From IMG/VR virus record IMGVR_UViG_3300031841_000927, positions 1-23,718 of that record: a stretch of DNA of 23,718 nt; one strand, given 5' to 3'. Source of the DNA: a virus. Shown here one piece after another: positions 11,415-21,500 of this stretch. The position numbers and the translations under genes are program-made. Position 1 is the first letter of the stretch; every line of letters begins with the position of its first letter. The notes below the pieces were generated by a model that was given only the letters and a program-made list of their open reading frames with translations, searched no databases and was not told the origin of the DNA.

Positions 11415-11916
11415 CGCCTTCCATGAAGATGGTGATGTAAAGATTGTAACGGCAACAATAGAACATGCTGGATACTTACAACATCATCTTCGAGACACCG
11501 ATATACGGGAGTGCATGATTCATGGCGCAACGCCGTGGCGTGCGCTCCACGTACCTTTATCTAGCAAACATGCAAAAACTTGGACAGGTTTATACAAAGA
11601 TGAGCCTGTATGTATGTTTGGTGTTTATCCCTTTGAAAACACAGCCAATCTTTCGTCTGGGCATATATGGTTGCTAGGCTCTAATGTATTGGATGAGCAG
11701 CCGCGTAAGTTTCTTACAACATCGAAGTTAATGTCTGATTGGCTTTGCAACCAATATGATTGGGTAGAAAACCTTGTTCCTATTGAACACGAGCGCACAA
11801 TCAAGTGGCTTGATTGGTTGGGATATTCTTTTTCAAATCAACCTACCGTTATAAATGGTTATCATTGTTTACGTTTTGTGCGTTGCCAACCAGAGATAGA
11901 AGTGAGATTTGATTAA
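11371..11916 (+). CDS. T7 gp13-like protein with acetyltransferase-like fold
   Basis: A 181-residue protein resembling the phage Gp13 / DUF2833 family: VKIVTATIEHAGYLQHHLRDTDIREC, then GLYKDEPVCMFGVYPF, GHIWLLGSNVLDEQPRKFL, NLVPIEHERTIKWLDWLGYSF. The last block resembles the C-terminal region of GNAT proteins (N..A..W...LGF). T7 gp13 is needed for correct virion assembly; enzymatic activity is not established. The only reasonable ATG overlaps the scaffold gene by 44 bases and has a weak ribosome site. Its position before the capsid gene differs from T7, where gp13 follows the tail tubes. The end of the gene contains TGTGCGTTG copy 4. Confidence 0.82.
   Translation: MSRKSKQAFPKSSINAFHEDGDVKIVTATIEHAGYLQHHLRDTDIRECMIHGATPWRALHVPLSSKHAKTWTGLYKDEPVCMFGVYPFENTANLSSGHIWLLGSNVLDEQPRKFLTTSKLMSDWLCNQYDWVENLVPIEHERTIKWLDWLGYSFSNQPTVINGYHCLRFVRCQPEIEVRFD
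11877..11885 (+). promoter_or_regulatory. TGTGCGTTG motif, copy 4 (before capsid gene)
   Basis: This is the fourth exact copy, within the last codons of the gp13-like gene and about 135 bases before the capsid start. It is more distant from its gene than the other copies. Confidence 0.35.
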
Positions 11917-11956
11917 TACAGCCTGTTTCTAGCTGACGGCCCTACGGGATAACCGA

Positions 11957-11986
11957 TTGACGCGATGTAACGGACAACTGTGTAGT
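11957..11986 (+). promoter_or_regulatory. Possible weak promoter before the capsid gene
   Basis: The 102-base gap upstream of the capsid gene contains TTGACG (11957-11962) and TGTAGT (11981-11986) at 18-base spacing, about 33 bases before the capsid start. A separate promoter for the most abundant virion protein would make sense, but the -10 match is only moderate. The gap otherwise contains a small CCC/GGG hairpin and the capsid ribosome site (AAAGGA). Confidence 0.35.
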
Positions 11987-12018
11987 AAACGTAAACCTCT
12001 TTTGAAAGGACTGATAAA

Positions 12019-12834
12019 ATGGCGAATACTATTGATGTCGCATTTATCAAGCAGTTCGAGTCAGAAGTTCACATGGCTTATCAGCGCATGGGTTCAAAGT
12101 TGCGTAACACTGTACGCACAGTTGGCAATGTCGCTGGTAGCACTGTTCGCTTCCAAAAAATCGGTACTGGTTCTGCTTCTACAAAGTCACGCAATGGTGA
12201 CATTACCGCTATGGAACTCACCCACACACAGGTTGAGGCAACTATGGCTGACCATTACGCGGCTGAGTACATCGACAAGCTCGATGAACTAAAGACCAAC
12301 ATTGATGAACGTCAAGCTGTGGCACAATCTGCTGCTGCTGCTCTTGGTCGTAAGACTGACGAGATTCTTTATAGTGCAATGGATTCAGGTGCTAACTCAA
12401 CTCAAATCCATGACACATCATCTGCTCTTGAAAAGGCAGATTTGTTGTCATTGTTTGAAACATTTGGCTCTGCAAACATCCCCGAAGATGGTGGCCGTTT
12501 CTTGGCTATGCATCCAAAAGGATATGCTGATCTGTTCTTAATTACTGAATTTGCTTCAAGCGATTTTGTTGGTGAACAGAACCTGCCATACGCAGGTGGC
12601 ATGACCATGAAGGAATTTCTTGGCTTCAAGATTTTCTCTACATCAGCAATTACTGCTGGTAAGAACATGGCTTACCACACATCTGCTGTCGGCTTGGGCA
12701 TCAACTCAGATGTTCAAACTGAAATCAACTATGTGCCGCAAAAAGCTGCACACCTTGCAACTTCAATGATGTCAATGGGTGCTACTGTTATTGATGACAA
12801 TGGTATCTATGAAGTCCTTGATAACAACACATAA
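12019..12834 (+). CDS. Major capsid protein (HK97-fold, podovirus type)
   Basis: A 271-residue protein with a good ribosome site. The order after connector and scaffold, the presence of its own leader, and the layout support the major capsid protein. It has an N-terminal arm (MANTIDVAFIKQFESEVHMAYQ), an extended strand region (TVRFQKIGTGSAS, then HTQVEATMADHYAAEYIDKLDELK), a spine-like helix (DERQAVAQSAAAALGRKTDEIL), and a C-terminal domain with FLAMHPKGYADLF, FLGFKIFSTSAI and a buried hydrophobic end. Similar short capsid proteins occur in HMO-2011- and BPP-1-like podoviruses. I do not see an obvious crosslinking Lys-Asn pair. Confidence 0.88.
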   Translation: MANTIDVAFIKQFESEVHMAYQRMGSKLRNTVRTVGNVAGSTVRFQKIGTGSASTKSRNGDITAMELTHTQVEATMADHYAAEYIDKLDELKTNIDERQAVAQSAAAALGRKTDEILYSAMDSGANSTQIHDTSSALEKADLLSLFETFGSANIPEDGGRFLAMHPKGYADLFLITEFASSDFVGEQNLPYAGGMTMKEFLGFKIFSTSAITAGKNMAYHTSAVGLGINSDVQTEINYVPQKAAHLATSMMSMGATVIDDNGIYEVLDNNT

Positions 12835-12844
12835 GGAGTAGAGC

Positions 12845-13108
12845 ATGGCTTTTTCAGCTTCTGGCCTAACTAATATGGCTACTGGTGGCGGTCACAATCT
12901 GTGGTTCTACACCTCAACAGATGCACTGACAGCAGTCCGTGTATCTGGCTACTTTAATGACGCATCCACAATGATGAATGTTGGTGACGTTGTTTTTGTC
13001 TATGACTCAGATGCCCCCACAATGGGCATATCTGTAGTGCTATCTAATGCAAGCGGCGTTGTCGATATTGCTGATGGTACTGCTCTGACAGTTTCAGACA
13101 CCGACTAA
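12845..13108 (+). CDS. Probable capsid decoration (cement) protein
   Basis: An 87-residue acidic, beta-rich protein (AFSASGLTNMATGGGHNLWF, VRVSGYFNDAS, MNVGDVVFVYDSDAP, ISVVLSNASGVVDIADGTALTV) with AAGGAG eight bases before its ATG. It lies ten bases after the capsid gene. Small beta-rich proteins with 'GYFN..a..mnvGDvv' next to podovirus capsid genes are commonly outer-shell cement or decoration proteins, as in BPP-1. The role is inferred from size, fold prediction and position. Confidence 0.72.
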   Translation: MAFSASGLTNMATGGGHNLWFYTSTDALTAVRVSGYFNDASTMMNVGDVVFVYDSDAPTMGISVVLSNASGVVDIADGTALTVSDTD

Positions 13109-13113
13109 GGAAG

Positions 13114-13133
13114 TGGGGGGCGTTAGCCCCCCA
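13114..13133 (+). other. Perfect 8-bp GC hairpin between decoration and tail-tube genes
   Basis: TGGGGGGC-GTTA-GCCCCCCA forms an eight-pair stem with a four-base loop, six bases after the stop of the decoration gene and seven bases before the next ATG. It lacks a T run. It could lower readthrough from capsid to tail genes, protect the 3' end of a processed capsid message, or affect translation of the next gene, which has no visible ribosome site. Confidence 0.7.
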
Positions 13134-13140
13134 TAACCAC

Positions 13141-13725
13141 ATGAGTAGTGTAGCTAATTCAGATATTGATATTGCGTCTCGTGGCCTAATACTTATTGGC
13201 GCGAATCCTATTACTTCGTTTTCCGCAGACAGTACAGAAGCACTGGTTGCGGATAATATTTATGAAGATACTGTACGCACAGCATTGTGTACAACACGCT
13301 GGCGTTTTGCGACTAATCAGGCGCAGTTAAACAGATTAACTAATGCCCCTACTGGACGTTTTGATGCGGCATATCAAGTTCCGTCTGACAATCTTATGGT
13401 GCATGCAGTTACAATAGACGACCAATTAATTGCTTATACAATATACGGCGATAAGATATTTTGTAACGAATCGGATACATCAACATTAGTTATTGATTAT
13501 ACTTTTCGTGCAAGAGAACTGGATTTTCCAAGCTACTTTACACTAGCTGTTCAATATTCTTTGGCTGCAAGTTTTGCATTAGCTATTGCTAGAGATGAGC
13601 AGATGGCTCAAATGATGGAACGTAAAGCACAACTATTAATGCAACAAGCAAAGACACTTGATGCACAACAACAAACAACACGTAAGCTGACAACATCGAG
13701 GTTCATTACTGAAAGGAGAAGTTAA
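13141..13725 (+). CDS. Tail tubular protein A (T7 gp11 family)
   Basis: A 194-residue protein. The pattern DIASRGLILIGANPITSFS, RTALCTTRWRFATNQAQLNRL, YQVPSDNLMVHAV and FPSYFTLAVQYSLAASFALAI is characteristic of gp11-type gatekeeper proteins, which form a ring under the connector and join it to the tail nozzle. Length is close to the T7 protein. No Shine-Dalgarno sequence is visible before the ATG; the upstream bases are the GC hairpin. The stop is followed immediately by the gp12-like gene with a one-base overlap. Confidence 0.9.
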   Translation: MSSVANSDIDIASRGLILIGANPITSFSADSTEALVADNIYEDTVRTALCTTRWRFATNQAQLNRLTNAPTGRFDAAYQVPSDNLMVHAVTIDDQLIAYTIYGDKIFCNESDTSTLVIDYTFRARELDFPSYFTLAVQYSLAASFALAIARDEQMAQMMERKAQLLMQQAKTLDAQQQTTRKLTTSRFITERRS

Positions 13726-15938
13726 TGGCACGCATTCGTGTACCTTTAAACAACTTTTCTTTTGGTGAAGTCAGCCCTTCTTTAACATCTAGGACTGACT
13801 CGCAGGTCTATCAAAACGCCGCAGAAAAGGTAACAAACTTTTTTATTCGCGCTGAGGGTGGTGTCATAAAGCGTCCTGGCTCGAAGTTTATTCATAAGTT
13901 TTCAGATACTTATGACAGTTCTTTAACGCAACAGATAAGGATTGAGCCGTTTGTTTTTTCTGATGATGAGAAGTATATTATTGCTCTTCGCAATGGAAAC
14001 ATCGATGCGTTCTTTATTAACCCGACTACTGGTGCAGTATCATTAAGTGCGACTGTTGCTTTTTCTGAAATAACAAGCGCACGCATACCGCAGATTACAT
14101 TTGCTCAATCTGGTGACTTTATGTTCTTTTGTCATTCAGATTTCTTTCCTGTTATATTAAAACGTACTGCATTAGACACATTTGTTAGAGAGCAGTTTGC
14201 ATTTGATACATCTCTTGATGGCAATAAAACATATCAACCATACTACAACTTTCAAGCCACAGGCGTAACGATTACGCCATCTCACACATCTGGTACTGGC
14301 AGAACTTTTACAACAAGCGCAGATTATTTTAATAGCGCACAAGTTGGTACAAGATTGCTTATTGGCGAAACTGAAGTTGTGATTACTGGCTTCACAGATG
14401 CGCAAAATGTTACTGGAAACATTAAAGGCACGATTAGAAAACAGTTAGATATTGATGCTATTAAAACAAAGAAAGACGTTGATGAAATTGAAATCATACA
14501 TGTTAATCATGGCCTTGCTGCTGGTGCATCAATAACAATAGCAAATGCTGGTGGTGTAGGTGGCATATCAGCAAGCAACATCAATGGCGCGCAAACTATT
14601 GCTCGCGTTATTGATGATAACAGGTATGAAGTTGCTACAGGTCACAATGCCAATTCAGAAGATATTGGTGGTGGCTCTGTAACTATTGAGTCTACAGCAG
14701 CAACAACAGAATGGTATGAACAGTCTTATTCTACATACCGTGGTTTCCCATCTGCAATTACGTTCCATGAAAATCGTTTATGGTTTGGTGGAACGGACAG
14801 CCAGCCTGATGGTATCTGGGGTTCTAAGACTGCTGAGTATTTTAACTTTGATGTTGGCAAAGGTGAAGACACAGACTCTATAGACTTTGATGCTGCTGCT
14901 GGTGTAACTAATCGCATCCGTCATCTTGTGTCAAACAGAGATTTACAAGTGTTTGCATCGCAAGGTGAGTTCTTTGTTCCTAGCTCAACAACACAGCCAT
15001 TGACACCAGCTAACGCAAAGATATCTGCACAGACTCCATTTGGTACTGGCTTTGTTAGACCACAATCTATTGATGGTGCAACATTGTTTGTGCAGTCAAC
15101 TGGTACTGCTGTCAGGGAATACGTATTCGCGGACTCTGAAGGGGCCTACGTTGGCGGTCAGGTGTCTTTGCTATCTTCCCACCTTATAAGCAATCCTAAG
15201 CAGCTAGCGGTCGTTAAAGGCTCATTAAACAGGTCTGGAGCTTATGGGTTCTTTTTGAATGGTGATGGCAACATATCTGTATTCTATCACATTCGTAACG
15301 AAAAGAAGCTAGGCTGGATGAACTGGACAACAAACGGTAACTACGTTTCTGTTGGGTCTACAGACAATAACTTGTTTGCTGTTGTGTCTCGTGATCAAGG
15401 TGACGGCACAACAAAACTGTATCTTGAACAGTTTGATACTGACTTTCAACTTGATTGCAGTAAAGATTATACAGGCACTGCTGGTGTCTTTGATGTATCT
15501 TCTGTTTTTGCCAATGGCGCATCTGTTGATGTTGTTGAAGGTACAGAATACTTAGGCGCATTTACTGTTGCCAGTGGCAATGCAGATGTATCTGCTGTTG
15601 ATGCAACAGCTACGTCTGCTGAGATTGGTTATAAGTTTACGCCAGAGTTGAAGACATTGCCTATTGATGCTGGCGTACAGGGTGGGCCTCTGACCGCAAG
15701 GCCACGCAGACTTTCGTTAGTTGACCTTGACCTTAACGACACATTATCTGTTTCTGTTAATGGAACTGACATGATTATTCGTAATGTAAACTTTGACCCT
15801 TCACAGCCGCGTGTTAAACAAACAGGCAAAGAAGAGTTTAGGCCGTTGGGTTTTAGCAAAGACCCACGGGTAACTATATCACAATCAGCACCGTTGGATT
15901 TGCAAATCAACGGTATGGTAATAGAGGTGGCATTTTAA
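13725..15938 (+). CDS. Tail tubular protein B (T7 gp12 family nozzle)
   Basis: A 737-residue protein starting ARIRVPLNNFSFGEVSPSLT and RAEGGVIKRPGSKFIHKF, the conserved N-terminal signature of gp12-like nozzle proteins ('GG..kRPGt.fi'). The ENRLWFGGTDSQPDGIWGSKTAEYFNFD block (about 345-372) is a familiar part of the propeller. The region about 175-330 is a repeat-like Thr/Gly-rich insertion compared with the shortest family members. It forms the tail nozzle below gp11 and carries the fibres. TAATG overlap with the next gene. Codon use and overlaps match its neighbours. Confidence 0.92.
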   Translation: MARIRVPLNNFSFGEVSPSLTSRTDSQVYQNAAEKVTNFFIRAEGGVIKRPGSKFIHKFSDTYDSSLTQQIRIEPFVFSDDEKYIIALRNGNIDAFFINPTTGAVSLSATVAFSEITSARIPQITFAQSGDFMFFCHSDFFPVILKRTALDTFVREQFAFDTSLDGNKTYQPYYNFQATGVTITPSHTSGTGRTFTTSADYFNSAQVGTRLLIGETEVVITGFTDAQNVTGNIKGTIRKQLDIDAIKTKKDVDEIEIIHVNHGLAAGASITIANAGGVGGISASNINGAQTIARVIDDNRYEVATGHNANSEDIGGGSVTIESTAATTEWYEQSYSTYRGFPSAITFHENRLWFGGTDSQPDGIWGSKTAEYFNFDVGKGEDTDSIDFDAAAGVTNRIRHLVSNRDLQVFASQGEFFVPSSTTQPLTPANAKISAQTPFGTGFVRPQSIDGATLFVQSTGTAVREYVFADSEGAYVGGQVSLLSSHLISNPKQLAVVKGSLNRSGAYGFFLNGDGNISVFYHIRNEKKLGWMNWTTNGNYVSVGSTDNNLFAVVSRDQGDGTTKLYLEQFDTDFQLDCSKDYTGTAGVFDVSSVFANGASVDVVEGTEYLGAFTVASGNADVSAVDATATSAEIGYKFTPELKTLPIDAGVQGGPLTARPRRLSLVDLDLNDTLSVSVNGTDMIIRNVNFDPSQPRVKQTGKEEFRPLGFSKDPRVTISQSAPLDLQINGMVIEVAF

Positions 15939-16378
15939 TGGCTTTTGAAATTGCATTAATGGCGGCTGGTGCGTTTATAACCAGCCAAGGAATAAAAGCA
16001 AAAGAGCGTGCGCAAATTGATTCTGCAAGAATGATGCAACGGCAGAACTTTCAAGAAATGAAGCGTGCGCAACTTGGTGGGCTTATTGATCACAACAATC
16101 GTGTCGAGCAGTTCCGTCAATATGAAAAGCTACTTGTTCTTGCAGGCCAAGGCAGGCAAGACCGTTCAATAAAAGCTATTCGTAAAGAAGCATCAACAAA
16201 GTCAGCAGAGGCTATGCAACAAGCTCAGATTAGAACGCTTGGTCAAATGTCATTGTCTGCTTCCCGTTCTCAACAAGCTATGCTTGATGAGTCTGCCGCA
16301 AGAAGTTCTGCGCGTAATGCACAGATGATGAACCTTGTTGGTGCTGGATTAAAAATGTATCAGGTGACGCCGAGTTAA
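15938..16378 (+). CDS. Internal virion protein, gp14-like
   Basis: A 146-residue protein starting MAFEIALMAAGAFITSQGIK with a hydrophobic N-terminal segment (about 4-17), followed by a long alanine/glutamine-rich helix. By position after the nozzle gene and before two very large proteins, and by length and composition, it corresponds to T7 gp14, which is ejected first and inserts in the outer membrane to form a channel. Sequence similarity to T7 itself is probably low, so the role is mainly from order. It overlaps the previous stop by one base. Confidence 0.75.
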   Translation: MAFEIALMAAGAFITSQGIKAKERAQIDSARMMQRQNFQEMKRAQLGGLIDHNNRVEQFRQYEKLLVLAGQGRQDRSIKAIRKEASTKSAEAMQQAQIRTLGQMSLSASRSQQAMLDESAARSSARNAQMMNLVGAGLKMYQVTPS

Positions 16379-16380
16379 TT

Positions 16381-18567
16381 ATGGAAATAAAAAAGTTTCA
16401 AACATCTGCTCCCGCTGTTGGCCCTATTGGATTGGTAAGGCCATCTAATGCTGGCGTGCGTGCTGCCGAAGGTCAGATGCGCATGGGCCAGCAGTTGCTT
16501 GATTCTGCATTCAAGTTAGCTGTTGACAGACAGCAAGAAGAGGGCAAGGAGTTTGCAGCATCCTATACATTTGCTCGCAACCCAGATGGCTCTCTTAATG
16601 TCGAAGATTACAGTGCAATTATTGAAGAAGCTGATTTGTCTAAAGTTGCTCGTGCTTCTGCAAAGCCCCTTCTTAATCAACGATATCTGAACGCAACAAA
16701 AGTTGATATATCGAATGCTGCTAATGCCTTTCGTTACAATCAAGATGCAGATGGAAAGCCTGATTTATCAAGCCCTGCTAACGAAGACCAGTTTGTTTCA
16801 AACTTTCAATCATACATAGCTGAAACTGCAAAACTATCTGGCGACCTTGGCGGTGCAGTATCTGACCTTGGTGCAGCCGTACAAGTGCAGCATGTACAAG
16901 ATATACGCAACAAAGCTGTAAAAGCTGCACTAGATACTGATAAAGAAAACATGCTGACCATCATCAAGAAAACCAATGATGATATTTTGGCAATGTCTGT
17001 TAGCGGCACAACAAGTGGTCAATTTGCTGCTGATGGGGAAACAGATGATGTTGGTGTTATTTTAGGGCAGTTATATGCACAACAAATGGCAAACATAGAC
17101 CAGTTGCAAGCAAAGCATGCATCTCGCATTGGTGATGATGTTGTGCCTAACCTTAAAAAGCAATTAAGAAAATCATTCTTTGGTGGTCAGGCTAATGGCA
17201 TGGCGGTTAATGTTATGCAACAAGCAGGTGGTGGCGCAAGTTACGATTCGTATAGTCGTGGTCAGTTTCTTCTTAATAGGATGAGCATGACTATGACAAA
17301 CCCAGCACTGTATGATTCCCTGTCTCCATTTGAGAAACGTATCTTTGAACGAGCAGGGTTTACAAAAGAGTTTGTAACTAGTAGCGAGTTTGTTGGTATA
17401 CGCGACGAGGTTGCTAGTAAAATTACTGTTCTTGAAGGTAAGTTGGCGCAAGAGTTTAATACAACTAGAGTAGCTAGAATAAATCAAGATACAGAATTAA
17501 TGTTGGTTGAAGGTAAACCTGTTGGTGCAAAGCAAGCAGGTGATTACCTTACTTCTGTTGGAATACAAACACCATTTGATGTTTTGCGTGAGTTTGGCAA
17601 AGGTGAAGCAGGGCTGTTTGCCGAAGGTGCGCCTTTGCGTCAAATGATAACTGGTCGCTCCATGTTGCCAGCACAAGTTACAAATATATTTAGTCCTGAC
17701 ATTTTGGCAGACTTAACTGCACAAGGTCAGCTAGGTAATGCCTTAAATATGTATTACACCATGACAAGAGATTTTGGTGACTTTGGCACAGAAACAAGAT
17801 TGCAGCGCAATCTAAGTAATGACACAGTTTTGTTGATGGAATCAATGGGTCGTTATTCATCTTCAATGCAGCCAGTTAAAATGGAGGAGTGGTTTCAGAA
17901 AACTGCTGACTTTAATTTAAAGCCAGTTGCTGAAAGACGAGCTTTAGTAACCGCTGAATTAGCAAACTCTGGCAATGAGAATGAGAAAACATTAGATGGG
18001 TTTTTGCAATCTGTTCTTGGTAAAGATATCACAGCAGATGAGCGACAGTTCTTCCGTCCATTAACTGAAAAGTATATTGCTTTTTATGGAATAGATGGCG
18101 CAAGACAAATATTGCAAGAATCTAAAGATACAATCTTCACCACAACAAATTATTTTAGACCCGTTGAAATAGGCAAGCCTATGAAGACTCGTTTTGCACC
18201 AGAAGCAATTATGGGCAAAGATGAGTTAGTTGAATTTGACCGCGCTGTAGATTCTGTTTTAACAACACTTTCTGGTGGCGGAAAGAATATGTTGGGGCAA
18301 ACTCACTATCTTGCACCAACAAGACAAAGAGGCACATATCTAATCATACATAAAGAGTCTGGTTTAATGGCTATAGACGATAGAGGCCAGCCTCTTTATG
18401 TCAATGCAAATGCCATATTAAAAGCAAGAGGCATGCGTTTACGCCAACGTGCAGCATTAGAACAGCAAAAGTTTCAAGATTTGTTAACTCGTGATACGCC
18501 ACAAAAAAGAATACAAGAGTCACAATTTGAACAGCTAGATGCTATTATGCAAAGAGCGCAGCAATGA
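16381..18567 (+). CDS. Internal virion protein, gp15-like
   Basis: A 728-residue, mostly helical protein without membrane segments or catalytic motifs that I recognise. Stretches such as GVRAAEGQMRMGQQLLDSAF (about 26-45) and the C-terminal RQRAALEQQKFQDLLTRDTP are helical. Its place second among three internal proteins and its length match T7 gp15, a component of the periplasmic ejection tunnel. It begins two bases after the previous stop and overlaps the next gene by four bases (ATGA). The role is inferred from synteny. Confidence 0.75.
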   Translation: MEIKKFQTSAPAVGPIGLVRPSNAGVRAAEGQMRMGQQLLDSAFKLAVDRQQEEGKEFAASYTFARNPDGSLNVEDYSAIIEEADLSKVARASAKPLLNQRYLNATKVDISNAANAFRYNQDADGKPDLSSPANEDQFVSNFQSYIAETAKLSGDLGGAVSDLGAAVQVQHVQDIRNKAVKAALDTDKENMLTIIKKTNDDILAMSVSGTTSGQFAADGETDDVGVILGQLYAQQMANIDQLQAKHASRIGDDVVPNLKKQLRKSFFGGQANGMAVNVMQQAGGGASYDSYSRGQFLLNRMSMTMTNPALYDSLSPFEKRIFERAGFTKEFVTSSEFVGIRDEVASKITVLEGKLAQEFNTTRVARINQDTELMLVEGKPVGAKQAGDYLTSVGIQTPFDVLREFGKGEAGLFAEGAPLRQMITGRSMLPAQVTNIFSPDILADLTAQGQLGNALNMYYTMTRDFGDFGTETRLQRNLSNDTVLLMESMGRYSSSMQPVKMEEWFQKTADFNLKPVAERRALVTAELANSGNENEKTLDGFLQSVLGKDITADERQFFRPLTEKYIAFYGIDGARQILQESKDTIFTTTNYFRPVEIGKPMKTRFAPEAIMGKDELVEFDRAVDSVLTTLSGGGKNMLGQTHYLAPTRQRGTYLIIHKESGLMAIDDRGQPLYVNANAILKARGMRLRQRAALEQQKFQDLLTRDTPQKRIQESQFEQLDAIMQRAQQ

Positions 18568-21500
18568 TTGAATATAATCGTCGTGGTCGTAATTATGTAA
18601 GTCACATGCCACCAGAATATATGGCAACTCCAGACCCAACATGGGTGCAGGGTTTTAGTGCTGCTGTTGCATACAACAATATGCCATTTATTGAATCTGT
18701 TGAAGAGTCAGCATTGTTTGCTCATGTTCCTTTTGAAGAAGGGTTTGTTGCTGCTGACCATATTTCAGAAGAGTATCTGCCTTATGCTGAAGATCTTGTG
18801 CGTGCCAAGAATGCAGACCACTTAGCCTATCTTGAGGGCCGTCTTGCAGACGCATTACAGCGCAAACAAATTATGCGTGATGCACCATTTACATCACAAC
18901 TTGCTGGCGGCACAGTTGGCGATCCTCTTTTCTTTTTATCTTTTGTGCCAGCCTTAAATGTACTCAAACTGGGTAAAACAGTTACCAGTTCTGCTGCTCG
19001 TTTTGGTGGTGTTGGTTTGGCTTATGGCACAGCATCAGAGGCAAGGCGTGCGCCATTTGCCGTTGGTGATGACCCTTATGAATCTGTTAGCAACATTGCT
19101 ATGGAAACAGCAATGGGTGCGTTTCTTGGTGGTGGCTTACGTTTTGGCGTAAATATGTTGCCAGCTATCCGTTCTGGTATTGGTAAAGCTAGAGCAAGAA
19201 TGCGTGGTGAAGAGGTTGCTCATACTATTGATCCAGAGACAGGTGAGCTAGTTTATGCGAACTCTCGTGGTGAATATACTGCATCATTTGGTAATCCATT
19301 TGGTAGTCGTGGGCAACGCATTATGGCAAGTGATGAGTTTAGCGATGACATTAAAAAATATTTTTATTTGTTAAATTATAATATGGGTGTGCCTATTGAA
19401 GGGCAAAAGGCACGTTCACTTGGGCAATCTGTTGCTGCTGGCATACAAGGTCATGTCGGTAATGCTATGCGTTTGATGCGTTCTCTTGAAGACTTGCATG
19501 CACAAGAAGTGTCTGCATTTAGAAAAGGTGAGCAGGGTGTAGAAAAAGCATCGCGCATATTAAACACACATCTTGCTGATTTTGTTCCTTTGGGCAAAAG
19601 GCCGTACAATGAGTGGTTTGAAGATACGGTAATGAAGTATCTGCAAGCTGGGCAGCCAAATCCACAGGCTGTTGATGCACTTATGGCTGGCGTTACTGAC
19701 CAGCAAAAGAAGGCATTTACTTTGTTCAAAGAGTTTTTTGATGGCTTCAACTTTGATGCTCGTCACTTTGGTGTAATCAAAGATGATGATTTTATTAACA
19801 AAGCTATTCTTGATGCACAGGAAAAAATAAGCACTAAGATGGATCTTTTGCGTGACATAGAAAAGTCTGTAAAAGATTATAATACAAAACTATTTGATCG
19901 TCTTACAAAAGCCTATGCAAAGAAAGCAGAGTTTCTTGAAGGTATAGAAGTTAATGTACGTAAGAATGGCTCATATAGTGCAAAGCAATTAGCTGCTATT
20001 AAAAAATTAGATGATGAAATGGCAGACCTCCTCAAGCAAATTGATGAGCTAGAAGGTGGTTTGAAAGTAGGCACACCAAAGCAACGCAAAAAAATATTAG
20101 ATTTGCAACGTGAAATAAGTTTTCAAACTACGTTTGCTAGTCGTATGCATGATGCTCTCGGATTGCCTACACGAAAGAACTACCGCTTTCCTATTTTTTA
20201 CGACAAGATGACGTTGGCAGAAGATGAAGAGTTGTTAGCTTCATTTCAGCAACGTCTTGCAGATAAATACTTTGCACGCCGCATGAAAGACAATCCTAAA
20301 ATGGATGAGGCTTTTCATCGTGAGCAAGCCAATAATGATGCAGCTAAAACCGTATCTCGCATTCTTGAAGAAGATGGTGCAGATTTGGAAGCGGACTTTG
20401 GAGGCAAGTTAGGTGGTGCTAAGTATTTTGCACATCGTAAGACCGACTTCGATGAATGGGAAGTTGCTGATGTTATGATTAAAAAACCAGAAGTGTTGCT
20501 TACGTATGCAATGCAAATGGGTCGTAAGATAGAGTTTTCTCGTGCATTTGGTGGCAAGTCGCCAGATGAAGTGTTTAAAGATATTGAAGCAGCAGGCAGG
20601 GCGCAGGGGTTATCAGAAGTTAAAGTTGCAGAACTACGCAAAGATTTTGTTTCTGAATATGACAGGGCTATGGGTTTGTTAAATCGTGATGCAAACCGTC
20701 TTGATCAACAGGCATTGCGATTGACAAAGACATACGCTGGATGGACATATCTTGGTGGTGCTGGAATATCTGCTTTATCTGACCCAGCAACTATTGTTCT
20801 TGCACATGGAATGGTTGATGTTGTTCGCGCTGGCAAAGCAATGCTTACTGATGGCGTGTTGCGAGGTAAGGTGTTAACTGATGCCGCAGGTGCTAATACT
20901 GCGCTTGATGTATCAATGGCTCAAGCACAGTTGCGTGTTCTTAATGATTCATTGCAACAGCATAGCATGACACCAATGGAACAATTTATGCAGTTTGGTA
21001 ATAGATTATTTTACACATTGAATGCACTTGGCCCTATAACAGTTACCTTTAAGGCACTCGACCAAGTTCTTGTTAATGATAAGTTTATTCGTTTGTCAAA
21101 GAAGTTGTTAGACAAAAGCATTGACCGCCAAGACAAAGAATATCTGTTTAGGTACGGCATTGACGAAGACCTTGCTAGATATATTAATGATATGCCTGTG
21201 CAGCGTGCAGAAGCGGATGACTTTTTTCTAGCCAATACTGATGAGTGGCCTAGAGAAACACCACAGCAACGCGCTTTCTTGCGTCAGTATCAAACAGCCA
21301 CTGCTGCTCATGCCGATAATGCTGTTGTTATGGCACAAAACTTTGATAAGCCATTGATTATGGATGGCGTTCTTTATTTAAAAGACAATCCGTTTTTTGC
21401 AATGATGCGCAAACAGTTTCCGAATCTGTATGCTATTGATGAGCGTGCATCAACAGCAGCGCAAAAATTTGTTCGCATTGAAAATCAGGCAATGACTTTG

